Both the position numbers and the translations under genes were made by a program. Under the pieces are notes generated by a model. The model did no database searches. It had not been told where the DNA came from and saw nothing but the letters and a program-made list of their open reading frames with translations. From Paracoccus shanxieyensis (lineage in GTDB: Bacteria > Pseudomonadota > Alphaproteobacteria > Rhodobacterales > Rhodobacteraceae), in contig NZ_WMII01000018.1 of NCBI RefSeq assembly GCF_009711265.1, positions 1 to 64,000 of the forward strand: a stretch of 64,000 nt of DNA, written 5' to 3'. Below, in pieces: positions 17,077-25,234 of the stretch (the stretch's first letter is position 1; each line of letters opens with the position of its first letter).

Positions 17077-18264
17077 ATGCCCCCCAAAGCCAAAGCCAGA
17101 CCCAAAGCCGCCCCGCAACCTGCGCGCCAGCCGGAACGCCCCGAACCTGCGCCGCTGGCGGTGGACCAGTCGCGGATGGAGATCTTTCTGGTCGCCACGC
17201 CCGGCCTTGAGGATCCGCTGGCCGATGAGGTCCGCGATCTGGGCTACAGCCCGCAGATCCAGCCCGGCGGCGTCACCTTTATCGGTGGCTGGCCCGATGT
17301 CTGGCGCGCCAATCTGTGCATTCGCGGGGCAACGCGGGTGCTGGCGCGCATCGGCAGCTTTCGCGCCATGCATCCGGCGCAACTGGACAAGCGCGCGCAC
17401 CGCTTTCCTTGGGCCGATTTCCTGACCCCCGCCATTCCCGTCCGGGTCGAGGCGACCAGCCGCAAATCCCGCATCTATCACGCCGGGGCCATCATCCAGC
17501 GGATCGAGGCCGCGCTGAAAGACAGTCTGGGCGTCACCATCGCCGAGGATGCGCCGCTGACGATCAAGGTGCGGATCGAGGACGATCTGTGCACCATCAG
17601 CCTTGATACCTCGGGCGAAAGCCTGCATCGCCGCGGCCACAAGCAGGCCGTGGGCAAGGCCCCGATGCGCGAAACCATGGCGGCGATGTTCTTGCGCCAA
17701 TGCGGCTTTGACGGGCGCGAACCCGTGCTGGATCCGATGTGCGGGTCGGGGACATTCCCGCTTGAGGCCGCCGAGATGGCCACCGGCCTGCAACCGGGCC
17801 GCCTGCGCGACTTTGCGTTCCAGCACCTGACCAGCTTCGACCCCGAAGCATGGGCCGCCCTGCGCATGCCGGCCCCCGTGCAGACGGCGCTGCGCTTTTA
17901 CGGCAGCGACCGCGACCCCGGCGCCATCCGCATGAGCCGCGACAACGCCGAACGCGCGGGCCTTGGCGCGATCACGGATTTCCAGAACCTGTCCATCAGC
18001 GACATCCAGCCGCCCGAGGGTCCGCCCGGTCTGGTCATCATCAACCCGCCCTATGGCGCGCGGATCGGCAACAAGGGCCCGCTGTTCGGCCTGCATGCCG
18101 CGATGGGGGAAACCCTGCGCAGCCGCTTTGCGGGCTGGCGCATCGGCATCGTCACCAGCGAGGCGCAACTGGCCCGCGCCACCGGCCTGCCCTTCCGCGA
18201 GCCGGGGCCCTATGTCGCGCATGGCGGGCTGAAGGTGCGACTGTATCAGACCGCGCCGCTGTAA
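17077..18264 (+). CDS. THUMP-domain rRNA guanine-N2 methyltransferase (RlmL-like)
   Basis: 395 residues from ATG 17077. A basic, proline-rich N-terminal 30 residues precede a ferredoxin-like and THUMP region (EIFLVATPGLEDPLADEV onward). The Rossmann methyltransferase follows, with motif I LDPMCGSGTFPLEAAEMA and catalytic INPPYGARIG. NPPY-type enzymes methylate exocyclic amines, here probably a guanine of 23S rRNA as for the N-terminal half of E. coli RlmL. A start inside the frame at 17176 (MEIFLV) is possible. It is a single gene with no obvious partner. Confidence 0.85.
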   Translation: MPPKAKARPKAAPQPARQPERPEPAPLAVDQSRMEIFLVATPGLEDPLADEVRDLGYSPQIQPGGVTFIGGWPDVWRANLCIRGATRVLARIGSFRAMHPAQLDKRAHRFPWADFLTPAIPVRVEATSRKSRIYHAGAIIQRIEAALKDSLGVTIAEDAPLTIKVRIEDDLCTISLDTSGESLHRRGHKQAVGKAPMRETMAAMFLRQCGFDGREPVLDPMCGSGTFPLEAAEMATGLQPGRLRDFAFQHLTSFDPEAWAALRMPAPVQTALRFYGSDRDPGAIRMSRDNAERAGLGAITDFQNLSISDIQPPEGPPGLVIINPPYGARIGNKGPLFGLHAAMGETLRSRFAGWRIGIVTSEAQLARATGLPFREPGPYVAHGGLKVRLYQTAPL

Positions 18265-18350
18265 CGCCGTCCTTGCACAAACGCCGTCCTTGCAGAAACG
18301 CAAGACACCGGATCATATGGCATAACGCCTTTGATCCGGTTCATTTCATC

Positions 18351-18821
18351 ATGAAAACCCTTGCTGCTCTGGCCAGCCTGTGCGCCGCCCCCGCCTTTGC
18401 GGAATGTCCTGACGATACGGAGCTGCTGTTCGGCTGTTTGATCGTCGAACGCAATGCCCAGATCGAGATGTGCCGTGGCGACGGTCAGATCCGCTACACC
18501 TACGCGGTCGATGGCGAACCCGAACTGCAATTCACCGGCCCGGCATGGGGTGGTGTCAAGGCGCGGGTGCAGGGCATCCACGGCGCGACCTATGGCAGCG
18601 CAGCGCGCACCGGCGACAGCTTCTACGCGGTCTGGGTGGACGGCGCGATGATGGCGCTGGACGGCGAAGGGCAGGATCTGGGCTCGCCCAACCCGGCCGT
18701 GTTGCAGGTCTATGGCTCAGAGGCGGATTTCACCGCCTATCGGGCCGACGCCCCCATCGCGCGGCGCGTCTGCTATCCGCCCAGCATCCAGTTCGACCGC
18801 AGCAATTTCGGGCCGGGCTGA
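18351..18821 (+). CDS. Secreted protein of unknown function, first of a tandem pair
   Basis: 156 residues from ATG 18351. The first 18 residues are a signal peptide (MKTLAALASLCAAPAFAE). The mature part has four cysteines, at ECPDDT, FGCLIV, IEMCRGD and RRVCYPP, probably two disulphides, and a beta-rich middle. The next gene encodes a related protein with the same cysteine layout. Its start overlaps this stop as TGATG. I recognise no family; a periplasmic binding or inhibitor-like role is only a possibility. Confidence 0.65.
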   Translation: MKTLAALASLCAAPAFAECPDDTELLFGCLIVERNAQIEMCRGDGQIRYTYAVDGEPELQFTGPAWGGVKARVQGIHGATYGSAARTGDSFYAVWVDGAMMALDGEGQDLGSPNPAVLQVYGSEADFTAYRADAPIARRVCYPPSIQFDRSNFGPG

Positions 18822-19288
18822 TGCTGCGATATCTGATCCTTGCCCTGACGGCGACCCCGGCCACCGCGAACTGCGTGCCGCCCCTGATGCCGGTCTTTTC
18901 GTGCAATATCATGACCGCTGATCAGCGGGTCGAGATCTGCGCCTCGCCGCCGGGTCAGGACGGGGTGTCGCAGACCTTCACCTATAACTTCGCCTCGGGC
19001 ATGGCCCCGTCCGAGCTGTATTTTGAAACGCCCGGCTATTACTTCTCGACGAAATATTACCGCATCCGCGAACAGGCGGAAAACACCACCGGCATCGGGC
19101 TTGAACATGGCGGCACGGTCTATGCGGTGCATCTGACCGGCGTGGATGGCGGGTATGTCCGCGCGGCGCAACTGCATGTCTATGACAGCGTGCCGGATTT
19201 CCAAAGCGAGGCCGGCGAAACCGAAACGCTGCGGCTTTACTGCGCGCCCGACACGACCCGCGTGAACTGGGATTTTATCCGCCCCTGA
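18821..19288 (+). CDS. Secreted protein of unknown function, second of a tandem pair
   Basis: 155 residues. It has a signal peptide (MLRYLILALTATPATAN), then the same four-cysteine plan as the upstream gene (NCVPP, FSCNIM, VEICASP, LYCAPD) and similar central motifs (VYAVHLTG against FYAVWVDG; LHVYDS against LQVYGS). The pair looks like an old duplication. Its stop lies in a short tandem repeat shared with the convergent L,D-transpeptidase gene. Confidence 0.65.
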   Translation: MLRYLILALTATPATANCVPPLMPVFSCNIMTADQRVEICASPPGQDGVSQTFTYNFASGMAPSELYFETPGYYFSTKYYRIREQAENTTGIGLEHGGTVYAVHLTGVDGGYVRAAQLHVYDSVPDFQSEAGETETLRLYCAPDTTRVNWDFIRP

Positions 19289-19323
19289 TCCTTGGCGCCC
19301 CTGATCCTTGCCGCTAATCCTTG
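19281..19323. repeat. Short tandem repeat, three copies
   Basis: GCCCCTGATCCTTG occurs at 19281-19294 and again at 19297-19310, followed by a degenerate copy GCTAATCCTTG at 19313-19323; the period is 16 bases. The first copy contains the stop of the secreted-protein gene and the third contains the stop of the convergent transpeptidase gene. Confidence 0.7.
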
Positions 19324-19844
19324 CCGTGCCGCGCCATGGCCTGCCGCGCGGGCCAGCGGGGCAGGGCGGGCACCTCCAGCGTGTCGCCCGGCCTGATTTG
19401 GCCCGCCAGCCAGATCAGATCGCGCCGGGCCATGGCGATGCAGCCCGCCGTCGGAAAGCCCGGCCTGCGCCACTGATGCAGAAAGATCGCCGAGCCGCGA
19501 TCCGCCAGCCCCTCGGGCCAGTTCCAGTCGGTCAGCAGCACGATGTCATACAGCGGATCGGGCCGCCGCATCGCCTCATGGCTGGCGGCAAAGGGCGCGC
19601 GCACCGCATGGTTATAGGCCGCATGCCCCGAGGCATCGCACCACAGATCGCCCGGCAGGATCGGCCGCGCCCAAGGGCTGGGCCGCGCCACGCGATCGGG
19701 GCGGTACAGCACCCCCACGATGCGGTGCAGACCGATCGGCGTCGCGCCGTCGCCTTCGCGCTTGTCGGCGCTGAGGCCGCCGCGCCCGACGCTGCAGGGG
19801 ATGACGCGCGCGCCGATGCGCAGACCCATCGGGGACAGGATCAC
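19314..19844 (-). CDS. L,D-transpeptidase family (YkuD-type) protein
   Basis: 176 residues. The catalytic signature FLHQWRRPGFPTAGCIAM carries the His and Cys of the YkuD fold, so the enzyme can cross-link or modify peptidoglycan, or anchor lipoproteins. No signal peptide is seen, which is unusual for a periplasmic enzyme; in Rhodobacteraceae short versions like this are common. It overlaps the start of the region encoding RibA's end (ATGA at 19841-19844), so it is translated after ribA. Confidence 0.75.
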   Translation of the reverse strand: MILSPMGLRIGARVIPCSVGRGGLSADKREGDGATPIGLHRIVGVLYRPDRVARPSPWARPILPGDLWCDASGHAAYNHAVRAPFAASHEAMRRPDPLYDIVLLTDWNWPEGLADRGSAIFLHQWRRPGFPTAGCIAMARRDLIWLAGQIRPGDTLEVPALPRWPARQAMARHGKD

Positions 19845-20902
19845 AGCAGATGCCCCGATTTGGCGGCCTTCACGTCCAGATAGCCGGTATTGTGCCGGTT
19901 GCGCGGCGTGATCAGCGGCACACGTTCGGTCACGGCAATGCCGTGGCTGGCCAGCATGTCGACCTTGCGCGGATTGTTCGTCATCAGCCGGGCGGCGCTG
20001 AAGCCCATTTCGCGCAGGATGCCCGCGCCGATGCGGAAATCCCGCTCATCATCCTCAAAGCCCAGACGGTGGTTGGCCTCGACCGTGTCGAAGCCCTGAT
20101 TTTGCAGGGCATAGGCGCGCATCTTGTTGGCCAGCCCGATGCCGCGGCCTTCCTGATTCAGATACAGCAGCACGCCTTCGCCCGCCCGCCCCATGGCTTG
20201 CAGTGCGGCGTGCAACTGCGGTCCGCAATCGCATTTCAGGCTGCCCAGCACATCGCCGGTGAAACAGGCCGAATGCAGCCGCGCCAGAACCGGGGCATCG
20301 CGGGGCGGCGCGCCGATCTCGACCGCGTAATGTTCGGCCGCGCCGTCATCGGGGCGAAAGATGTGCAGCTTCGAATTCTCGGCCGCCAGCAAGGGCAGCC
20401 GCGCCGCGGCCACCGGCGCCAGATGCGCCTCGGTCGCCAGCTGCGCCAGGGCCGCGCCCGGCTCCAGCGCGGTCAGCCCGTCCAGCGGCGCGGCCACGCG
20501 CACCAGCAAGGCCGCAGGCAGCAGTTGCGCCGATTTGGCCAGTGCAATCGCCGCCCGATGCGGCAGGGCGTTGCCGCCACGCTCGCTGACAAAGGGCCCC
20601 TTCATCGGCGTCATCAGATCGCCCGCCGGATCGGCAACCGCGCGCAGCCATGCCCAGTCGGCGCTGTCCGGCAGCACGATCCGCGCCAGATCGCCGTCAT
20701 AGGCCCGCGCCTTCAGCGTGCCCGCCCGCCGTTCCGTGATGACCAGCACCGCCGGTCCCAGCGCGCGCATCAGGGCCAGCCGGTCGCGCGACAGCGTCTC
20801 GACCGCCGCCGCGACATAGCCGCCCAGACTGACCGGCAGCCCCATGCGCAGATCGGCCCGCGCACGGGAAACGGTTTCGGTCAGGGTCGGGATCAGGGAC
20901 AT
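19841..20902 (-). CDS. ribA: GTP cyclohydrolase II with N-terminal extension
   Basis: 353 residues from ATG 20902. It opens GTP to 2,5-diamino-6-ribosylamino-pyrimidinone phosphate, the first step of riboflavin synthesis. The C-terminal 200 residues hold the zinc cysteines in ACFTGDVLGSLKCDCG and the catalytic NQEGRGIGLANK. The N-terminal 150 residues are extra relative to E. coli RibA and look like a degenerate DHBP-synthase-like domain. No FMN riboswitch is visible upstream. The gene is co-transcribed with the L,D-transpeptidase. Confidence 0.9.
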   Translation of the reverse strand: MSLIPTLTETVSRARADLRMGLPVSLGGYVAAAVETLSRDRLALMRALGPAVLVITERRAGTLKARAYDGDLARIVLPDSADWAWLRAVADPAGDLMTPMKGPFVSERGGNALPHRAAIALAKSAQLLPAALLVRVAAPLDGLTALEPGAALAQLATEAHLAPVAAARLPLLAAENSKLHIFRPDDGAAEHYAVEIGAPPRDAPVLARLHSACFTGDVLGSLKCDCGPQLHAALQAMGRAGEGVLLYLNQEGRGIGLANKMRAYALQNQGFDTVEANHRLGFEDDERDFRIGAGILREMGFSAARLMTNNPRKVDMLASHGIAVTERVPLITPRNRHNTGYLDVKAAKSGHLL

Positions 20903-21037
20903 GGCACACGCCGGATTGAAACAAACTGTAACATAGGGCCGATTTCCGACAACTCCATGTGAGAATTGCTGCAATGCGCTGGACGCCCGCCCCATGCGCC
21001 CTCACCTTTCCGTCAAATCGCCAAAGGAGGCAAGAGA

Positions 21038-21724
21038 ATGGCCGGACTGAAAAAGATCCTGCTGGTCGATGACGAAGAAGACCTGCGCGAGGCCTTGGCC
21101 GAACAACTGACCGCAACCGAGGATTTCGAGGTCTTCGAGGCAGGCTCGGGCCACGAAGCCGTCGAACGCACCAAGGGCGCGATCTACGATCTGGTCGTCC
21201 TTGACGTGGGCCTGCCCGACACTGACGGGCGCGAGCTGTGCAAACGGCTGCGCAAGCAGGGCGTGAAATGCCCCATCGTCATGCTGACCGGGCATGATAC
21301 CGATGCCGATACCATCCTCGGCCTCGACAGCGGCGCGAACGACTATATCACCAAGCCGTTCAAATTCCCGGTCCTGCTGGCCCGCCTGCGCGCCCAGCTG
21401 CGCACGCATGAACAATCCGAGGACGCCATCTTCCAGCTTGGCCCTTATACGTTCAAACCGGCGATGAAGATGCTGATCGACGTGAAGGACCGCAAGATCC
21501 GCCTGACGGAAAAGGAAACCAACATCCTCAAGTTCCTGTATCGCGCGCAGGACGGCGTCGTGCCGCGCGACATCCTGCTGCACGAGGTCTGGGGCTATAA
21601 CGCGGGCGTCACCACGCACACGCTGGAAACCCACATCTATCGCCTGCGCCAGAAGATCGAGCCCGACCCCTCGAACGCCCGCCTGCTGGTGACGGAATCC
21701 GGCGGCTACCGTCTGGTCGCCTGA
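21038..21724 (+). CDS. OmpR-family response regulator
   Basis: 228 residues from ATG 21038, behind an excellent AAAGGAGG site. The receiver domain has the acidic pocket DDEED, phosphorylation site Asp56 in VVLDVGLP, and TKPFKFP with the conserved Lys. A winged-helix output domain (about 130-228) ends HTLETHIYRLRQKIE. No kinase gene is adjacent, so it is an orphan in this window. The target genes are unknown; the high conservation of the type suggests an essential envelope or cell-cycle role, but I do not assign a name. Confidence 0.85.
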   Translation: MAGLKKILLVDDEEDLREALAEQLTATEDFEVFEAGSGHEAVERTKGAIYDLVVLDVGLPDTDGRELCKRLRKQGVKCPIVMLTGHDTDADTILGLDSGANDYITKPFKFPVLLARLRAQLRTHEQSEDAIFQLGPYTFKPAMKMLIDVKDRKIRLTEKETNILKFLYRAQDGVVPRDILLHEVWGYNAGVTTHTLETHIYRLRQKIEPDPSNARLLVTESGGYRLVA

Positions 21725-21741
21725 AAATCACCCAGGCCCGG

Positions 21742-21844
21742 AACGCGCGGCAGGTCCGCGCGTTACCACCCCGAAGCCCAGTGGTCAGCGGATATGGCCA
21801 CCAGATGCCCGGCCCGTTTCCTGCAAGGCGCAGGCGGCCGGGCA
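21742..21844. terminator. Two strong hairpins after the response regulator gene
   Basis: AACGCGCGG/CCGCGCGTT (21742-21750, 21756-21764), then TGCCCGGCC/GGCCGGGCA (21806-21814, 21836-21844) with an inner stem CCTGC/GCAGG. Neither is followed by a T run, so termination is likely but Rho-independent action is unproven. Confidence 0.4.
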
Positions 21845-21924
21845 AGGTCTTCTCTGTTCTGCAAATACTCACATCGCGACATAACCCCTTGGCGCGACGT
21901 TGGGATTGCGGGCATGATGCCGCA

Positions 21925-22176
21925 ATGCTCGGCCTGTTCCTGATCCTTCTCGGCAGCTTCGGCGTGATCGCCACCCATGTCGTCATCTGGTGGCTGGTGA
22001 ATTTCGGCTGCGGCATGAACACGACCGGATGCCGGACCGATGGGCTGACGCTGTTTCTGCGCTTCATCGTCTCGGCCGAGGCATGGTTCTACTGGTTCCC
22101 GCTGATCCTGTCCGTGGCGCTGGTCGCCTCGGGGCTGCACATGCGTCATGTGGACAAGCGCCCACCCAGCCCCTAG
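21925..22176 (+). CDS. Small integral membrane protein
   Basis: 83 residues from ATG 21925; upstream extensions of the frame have non-coding character. Two membrane segments, LFLILLGSFGVIATHVVIWW and FYWFPLILSVALVASGL, flank a loop with two cysteines (FGCGMNTTGC). No family is recognised. It lies 48 bases upstream of the exonuclease III gene and could be co-transcribed with it. Confidence 0.6.
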   Translation: MLGLFLILLGSFGVIATHVVIWWLVNFGCGMNTTGCRTDGLTLFLRFIVSAEAWFYWFPLILSVALVASGLHMRHVDKRPPSP

Positions 22177-22224
22177 GGTCCGCCGACACCCCAGACCCGA
22201 CACCCCCAGATCCGGAGCGCGCCC

Positions 22225-23010
22225 ATGTTCACCCTTGCCACCTGGAACATCAATTCGGTCCGCCTGCGCGAGGCGCTGGTGGCGCGGTTCCTGACCCAGG
22301 AAGCCCCCGACATCCTGTGCCTTCAGGAAATCAAAAGCCCGGTCGAGAAGATCCCGCTTGAGGCGTTCCACGCGCTTGGCTACCGCCACATCGTGGCGCG
22401 CGGCCAAAAGGGCTATAACGGCGTGGCGATCCTGTCGAAACTGCCGATCGAGGATGCGGGGGACCGCGATTACGCCAGCCTTGGCCATGCCCGCCATGTC
22501 GCGGCCAGACTGGAAAACGGCGTGACGATCCACAATTTCTATGTCCCGGCGGGCGGCGACATTCCCGACCGCGAACAGAACATCAAATTCGGCCAGAAGC
22601 TGGATTTCCTGACCGAGATGCGCGACGCCTTCCATGCCGACAACCCGACGCGCGCGATCATGGTGGGCGATCTGAACATCGCGCCGCGCGAAGACGATGT
22701 GTGGTCGCACAAGCAATTGCTGAAGATCGTCAGCCATACCCCGATCGAGGTCGAACATCTGGGCGCGGCGCAGGATGCCGGAAAATGGGTGGACATCACC
22801 CGCAAGGACATCCCCCAAGGCCAGCTTTATTCGTGGTGGAGCTACCGCGCCCGCGACTGGGACGCCGCCGACAAGGGCCGCCGTCTGGACCATATCTGGG
22901 CCACCCCCGATATTGCCAATGCCGGCCACAACAGCCGCATCCTGCGCCCCGTGCGCGGCTGGGAACAGCCCAGCGATCATGTGCCGGTGCTGGCAAGCTT
23001 TGATCTTTAA
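22225..23010 (+). CDS. xthA: Exodeoxyribonuclease III / AP endonuclease
   Basis: 261 residues. It cleaves DNA at abasic sites and degrades 3' ends in base excision repair. The exonuclease-endonuclease-phosphatase motifs are complete: TWNINSVR, LCLQEIK, GDLNIAP, DHIWAT and SDHVPVLA, containing the metal-binding Glu and the catalytic Asp-His pair. Length is normal. It is convergent with the small gene that follows. Confidence 0.93.
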   Translation: MFTLATWNINSVRLREALVARFLTQEAPDILCLQEIKSPVEKIPLEAFHALGYRHIVARGQKGYNGVAILSKLPIEDAGDRDYASLGHARHVAARLENGVTIHNFYVPAGGDIPDREQNIKFGQKLDFLTEMRDAFHADNPTRAIMVGDLNIAPREDDVWSHKQLLKIVSHTPIEVEHLGAAQDAGKWVDITRKDIPQGQLYSWWSYRARDWDAADKGRRLDHIWATPDIANAGHNSRILRPVRGWEQPSDHVPVLASFDL

Positions 23011-23018
23011 GGGCGCGC

Positions 23019-23282
23019 TTACCCGGAGCTGATCTGCCAGACGGTTTCCGGTGTCTGGGCATCCGCCGCTGACATGCGCCGGTCCTGCGTCAGGTTTTCG
23101 ATCAGCGTGCAGCCCAGCACGAATGCCTGCAATGGATCGGCGCCATAGATGCGCTTCTCCTCAAGCTGACCGGCAATCGTGACGGTCGCATAGAAGGCGC
23201 CATCCTCGTCGCACGCCCCATCGCAGTGGATCGACGCTTCGGCGGTATGCCCCGCAAGCATGACAATTCGGATCGGTCGCAT
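23019..23282 (-). CDS. Hypothetical protein (DUF6968-like)
   Basis: 87 residues from ATG 23282, behind AAAGGACATACA. The sequence is beta-rich with a conserved-looking middle (GAFYATVTIAG and GADPLQAFVLGCTLIENL) and no membrane segment. I tentatively relate it to short DUF6968-type proteins, with low certainty. It sits alone between convergent xthA and the divergent cnoX operon. Confidence 0.5.
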   Translation of the reverse strand: MRPIRIVMLAGHTAEASIHCDGACDEDGAFYATVTIAGQLEEKRIYGADPLQAFVLGCTLIENLTQDRRMSAADAQTPETVWQISSG

Positions 23283-23442
23283 TGTATGTCCTTTGCGCCG
23301 TGGGCCATCTGGGCAGCAGACAGTCCCAATCGCCCTGACGCAAGCCGAATGCATCCGCGACAGCGGCGCAGGGCCGCCAAACCTTGCAACCCCCGGCCCC
23401 ATCCTCCATCTAGGAACCAAACGTTCCGCATGAGGATATCCG

Positions 23443-24354
23443 ATGCTTGAGCTTGGCTCTGCCGCCCCCGCCGATGCCCCGACCGATCTGATCAAGGACA
23501 CGTCCGAGGCGACGTTCATGGCCGATGTCGTCGATGCCTCGATGCAGGTGCCGGTCATCGTCGATTTCTGGGCGCCGTGGTGCGGGCCGTGCAAGACACT
23601 TGGCCCTCAGCTTGAAGAAGAGGTGAAAAAGGCCAAGGGCCGCGTCCGCATGGTCAAGGTGAACGTGGACGAAAACCAGATGATCGCGGGCCAGATGCGC
23701 GTGCAGTCGATCCCGACGGTCTATGCCTTCTTTCAGGGCCAGCCCGTCGACGGCTTTCAGGGCGCGGTGCCGCAAAGCCAGATCAAGCAATTCGTCGACA
23801 AGCTGGTCGCCATGTCGCCCGAAGACAACGGCCTTGCCGACGCGCTGGAGGCCGCCGAAGCCATGCTGACCGAAGGCGCGGCGGAAGACGCTGCCGAAAC
23901 CTTTGCCGCCATTCTGGACGAAGAACCCGAAAACGCCGCCGCATGGGGCGGGCTGATCCGCGCCCGCGTGGCCGCAGGAGATCTGGACGCCGCCGAAGCC
24001 GATCTGGCCCGCGTGCCCGCCGCTGCCGCCAAGGCCGCCCCGGTCGAAAACGCGCGTGCGCAGGTGCAACTGGCGCGGCAGGCAGCATCGGCCGGTCCGC
24101 TGGACGATCTGCGCCAGAAGGTCGAGGCCGATCCCTCGGACCAGCAGGCGCGCTTCGACTATGCCACGGCGCTGCATGCCGGCGGCCAGATCGAAGAGGC
24201 GATCGACCAGCTTCTGGACGCCTTCCGCCGGGACCGCGAATGGAACGATGCGGCGGCCAAGGCGCAGCTGATCACCATCTTCGATTCGCTGAAAGCCACC
24301 GATCCCATCGCGCAGAAAGGTCGCAGGCGTCTGTCGTCGCTGATCTTTGCCTGA
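23443..24354 (+). CDS. cnoX: Thioredoxin-TPR co-chaperone (CnoX/YbbN type)
   Basis: 303 residues. A thioredoxin domain (about 15-125) carries an intact CGPC motif (Cys47, Cys50). A tetratricopeptide-like helical region follows, ending SSLIFA. CnoX proteins hold unfolding clients during oxidative stress and pass them to chaperonin; E. coli CnoX lacks the CXXC pair, whereas the alphaproteobacterial form keeps it. It heads a three-gene operon with the Lon-N protein and Trm112-like protein, 7 bases apart. Confidence 0.85.
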   Translation: MLELGSAAPADAPTDLIKDTSEATFMADVVDASMQVPVIVDFWAPWCGPCKTLGPQLEEEVKKAKGRVRMVKVNVDENQMIAGQMRVQSIPTVYAFFQGQPVDGFQGAVPQSQIKQFVDKLVAMSPEDNGLADALEAAEAMLTEGAAEDAAETFAAILDEEPENAAAWGGLIRARVAAGDLDAAEADLARVPAAAAKAAPVENARAQVQLARQAASAGPLDDLRQKVEADPSDQQARFDYATALHAGGQIEEAIDQLLDAFRRDREWNDAAAKAQLITIFDSLKATDPIAQKGRRRLSSLIFA

Positions 24355-24361
24355 GGCCATC

Positions 24362-25000
24362 ATGCCCCGCAGCGCCGATCTGCCGCAGACCATCCCCCTG
24401 TTCCCTCTGGCGGGCGCGGTGCTGCTGCCCCGCACGCGCCTGCCCCTGCAGATCTTCGAGCCGCGCTATCTGCAGATGGTCGAGGATGTGCTGAAAACCC
24501 CGGACCGGCTGATCGGCATGATCCAGCCCGCTCAGCCCGGCAGCGATACACTGTCGCTGATCGGCTGCGCGGGGCGGATCGTGGCGTTTTCGGAACTGGA
24601 CGACAACCGTCTGATGATCTCGCTGAAGGCGCGATCACGCTTTCGCCTGCAAAAGACCGAACAGGGCTTTCTGCCCTATCTGCGCGGGCAGGCCGATTGG
24701 CGCGGCTTCGAGGGTGATCTTGACCCGCGCCCGGAATCCCTGGCGGGCTTTGACCGCAGCGCGCTGCTGCAACGGCTGTCGCGCTATGCCGAACGGCGCG
24801 GGCTGACGACCGATTGGGACGCCGCCGAGGCGTCCGAGGAGGAGCTGCTGGTCAATTCGCTGTCCATGCTGCTGCCCTTCTCGGCCGAGGAAAAACAGGC
24901 GCTGCTGGAAAGCCCGACCCTTGCGGATCGCCGCGAATTGCTGGACGGGTTGCTGGAATACGCCCTGCGCGGCGGCGATGATGAGGAAATCCTGCAATGA
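24362..25000 (+). CDS. Lon protease N-domain (substrate-binding-like) protein
   Basis: 212 residues from ATG 24362. It corresponds to the N-terminal domain of Lon alone: [20 protein letters not shown] at the start, FEPRYLQMV, then a helical C-terminal part. There is no ATPase or protease domain. In this family the role is unknown; binding of unfolded protein is presumed. Its position after CnoX and an overlap (ATGA) with the Trm112-like gene hint at a protein quality-control operon. Confidence 0.85.
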   Translation: MPRSADLPQTIPLFPLAGAVLLPRTRLPLQIFEPRYLQMVEDVLKTPDRLIGMIQPAQPGSDTLSLIGCAGRIVAFSELDDNRLMISLKARSRFRLQKTEQGFLPYLRGQADWRGFEGDLDPRPESLAGFDRSALLQRLSRYAERRGLTTDWDAAEASEEELLVNSLSMLLPFSAEEKQALLESPTLADRRELLDGLLEYALRGGDDEEILQ

Positions 25001-25197
25001 GCGAATCCACCACCCAGCAACGCGGCTTTGATCGCCACATGCTTGAGGCGCTGGTCTGCCCGGTGACGCATACGACGCTGCGCTATGACGCGCAGGCGCA
25101 AGAGCTGATCTCGGATGCGGCGGGGCTGGCCTTTCCGATCCATGACGGCATTCCGATCATGCTGATCGACGGCGCGCGTCAGATCAAGGCCGACTAG
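24997..25197 (+). CDS. Trm112-family small protein
   Basis: 66 residues. The motif [16 protein letters not shown] then [11 protein letters not shown] matches the Trm112/YcaR family. One cysteine of the usual zinc pairs is seen (CPVT) but the second pair is not, so zinc binding is doubtful. Homologues activate tRNA and rRNA methyltransferases in eukaryotes and archaea; the bacterial role is unclear. It is the last gene of the cnoX operon. Confidence 0.82.
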   Translation: MSESTTQQRGFDRHMLEALVCPVTHTTLRYDAQAQELISDAAGLAFPIHDGIPIMLIDGARQIKAD

Positions 25198-25234
25198 GCC
25201 AAGACCCTTGGCTGGTGCCGGGGCTTAAAGCCCC
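25198..25234. terminator. Two hairpins between convergent genes
   Basis: GCCAAG-ACC-CTTGGC (25198-25212) and GGGGC-TTAAA-GCCCC (25220-25234) lie between the Trm112 gene and convergent argC; the second includes the argC stop. No T run follows, so bidirectional termination is inferred only from position. Confidence 0.4.

Noticed and set aside
20903..21037. Possible FMN riboswitch before ribA
   Set aside because: The conserved AGGGC...GGCAG core and the stem pattern are absent. Only a plain promoter-sized space lies between ribA and the response regulator gene.
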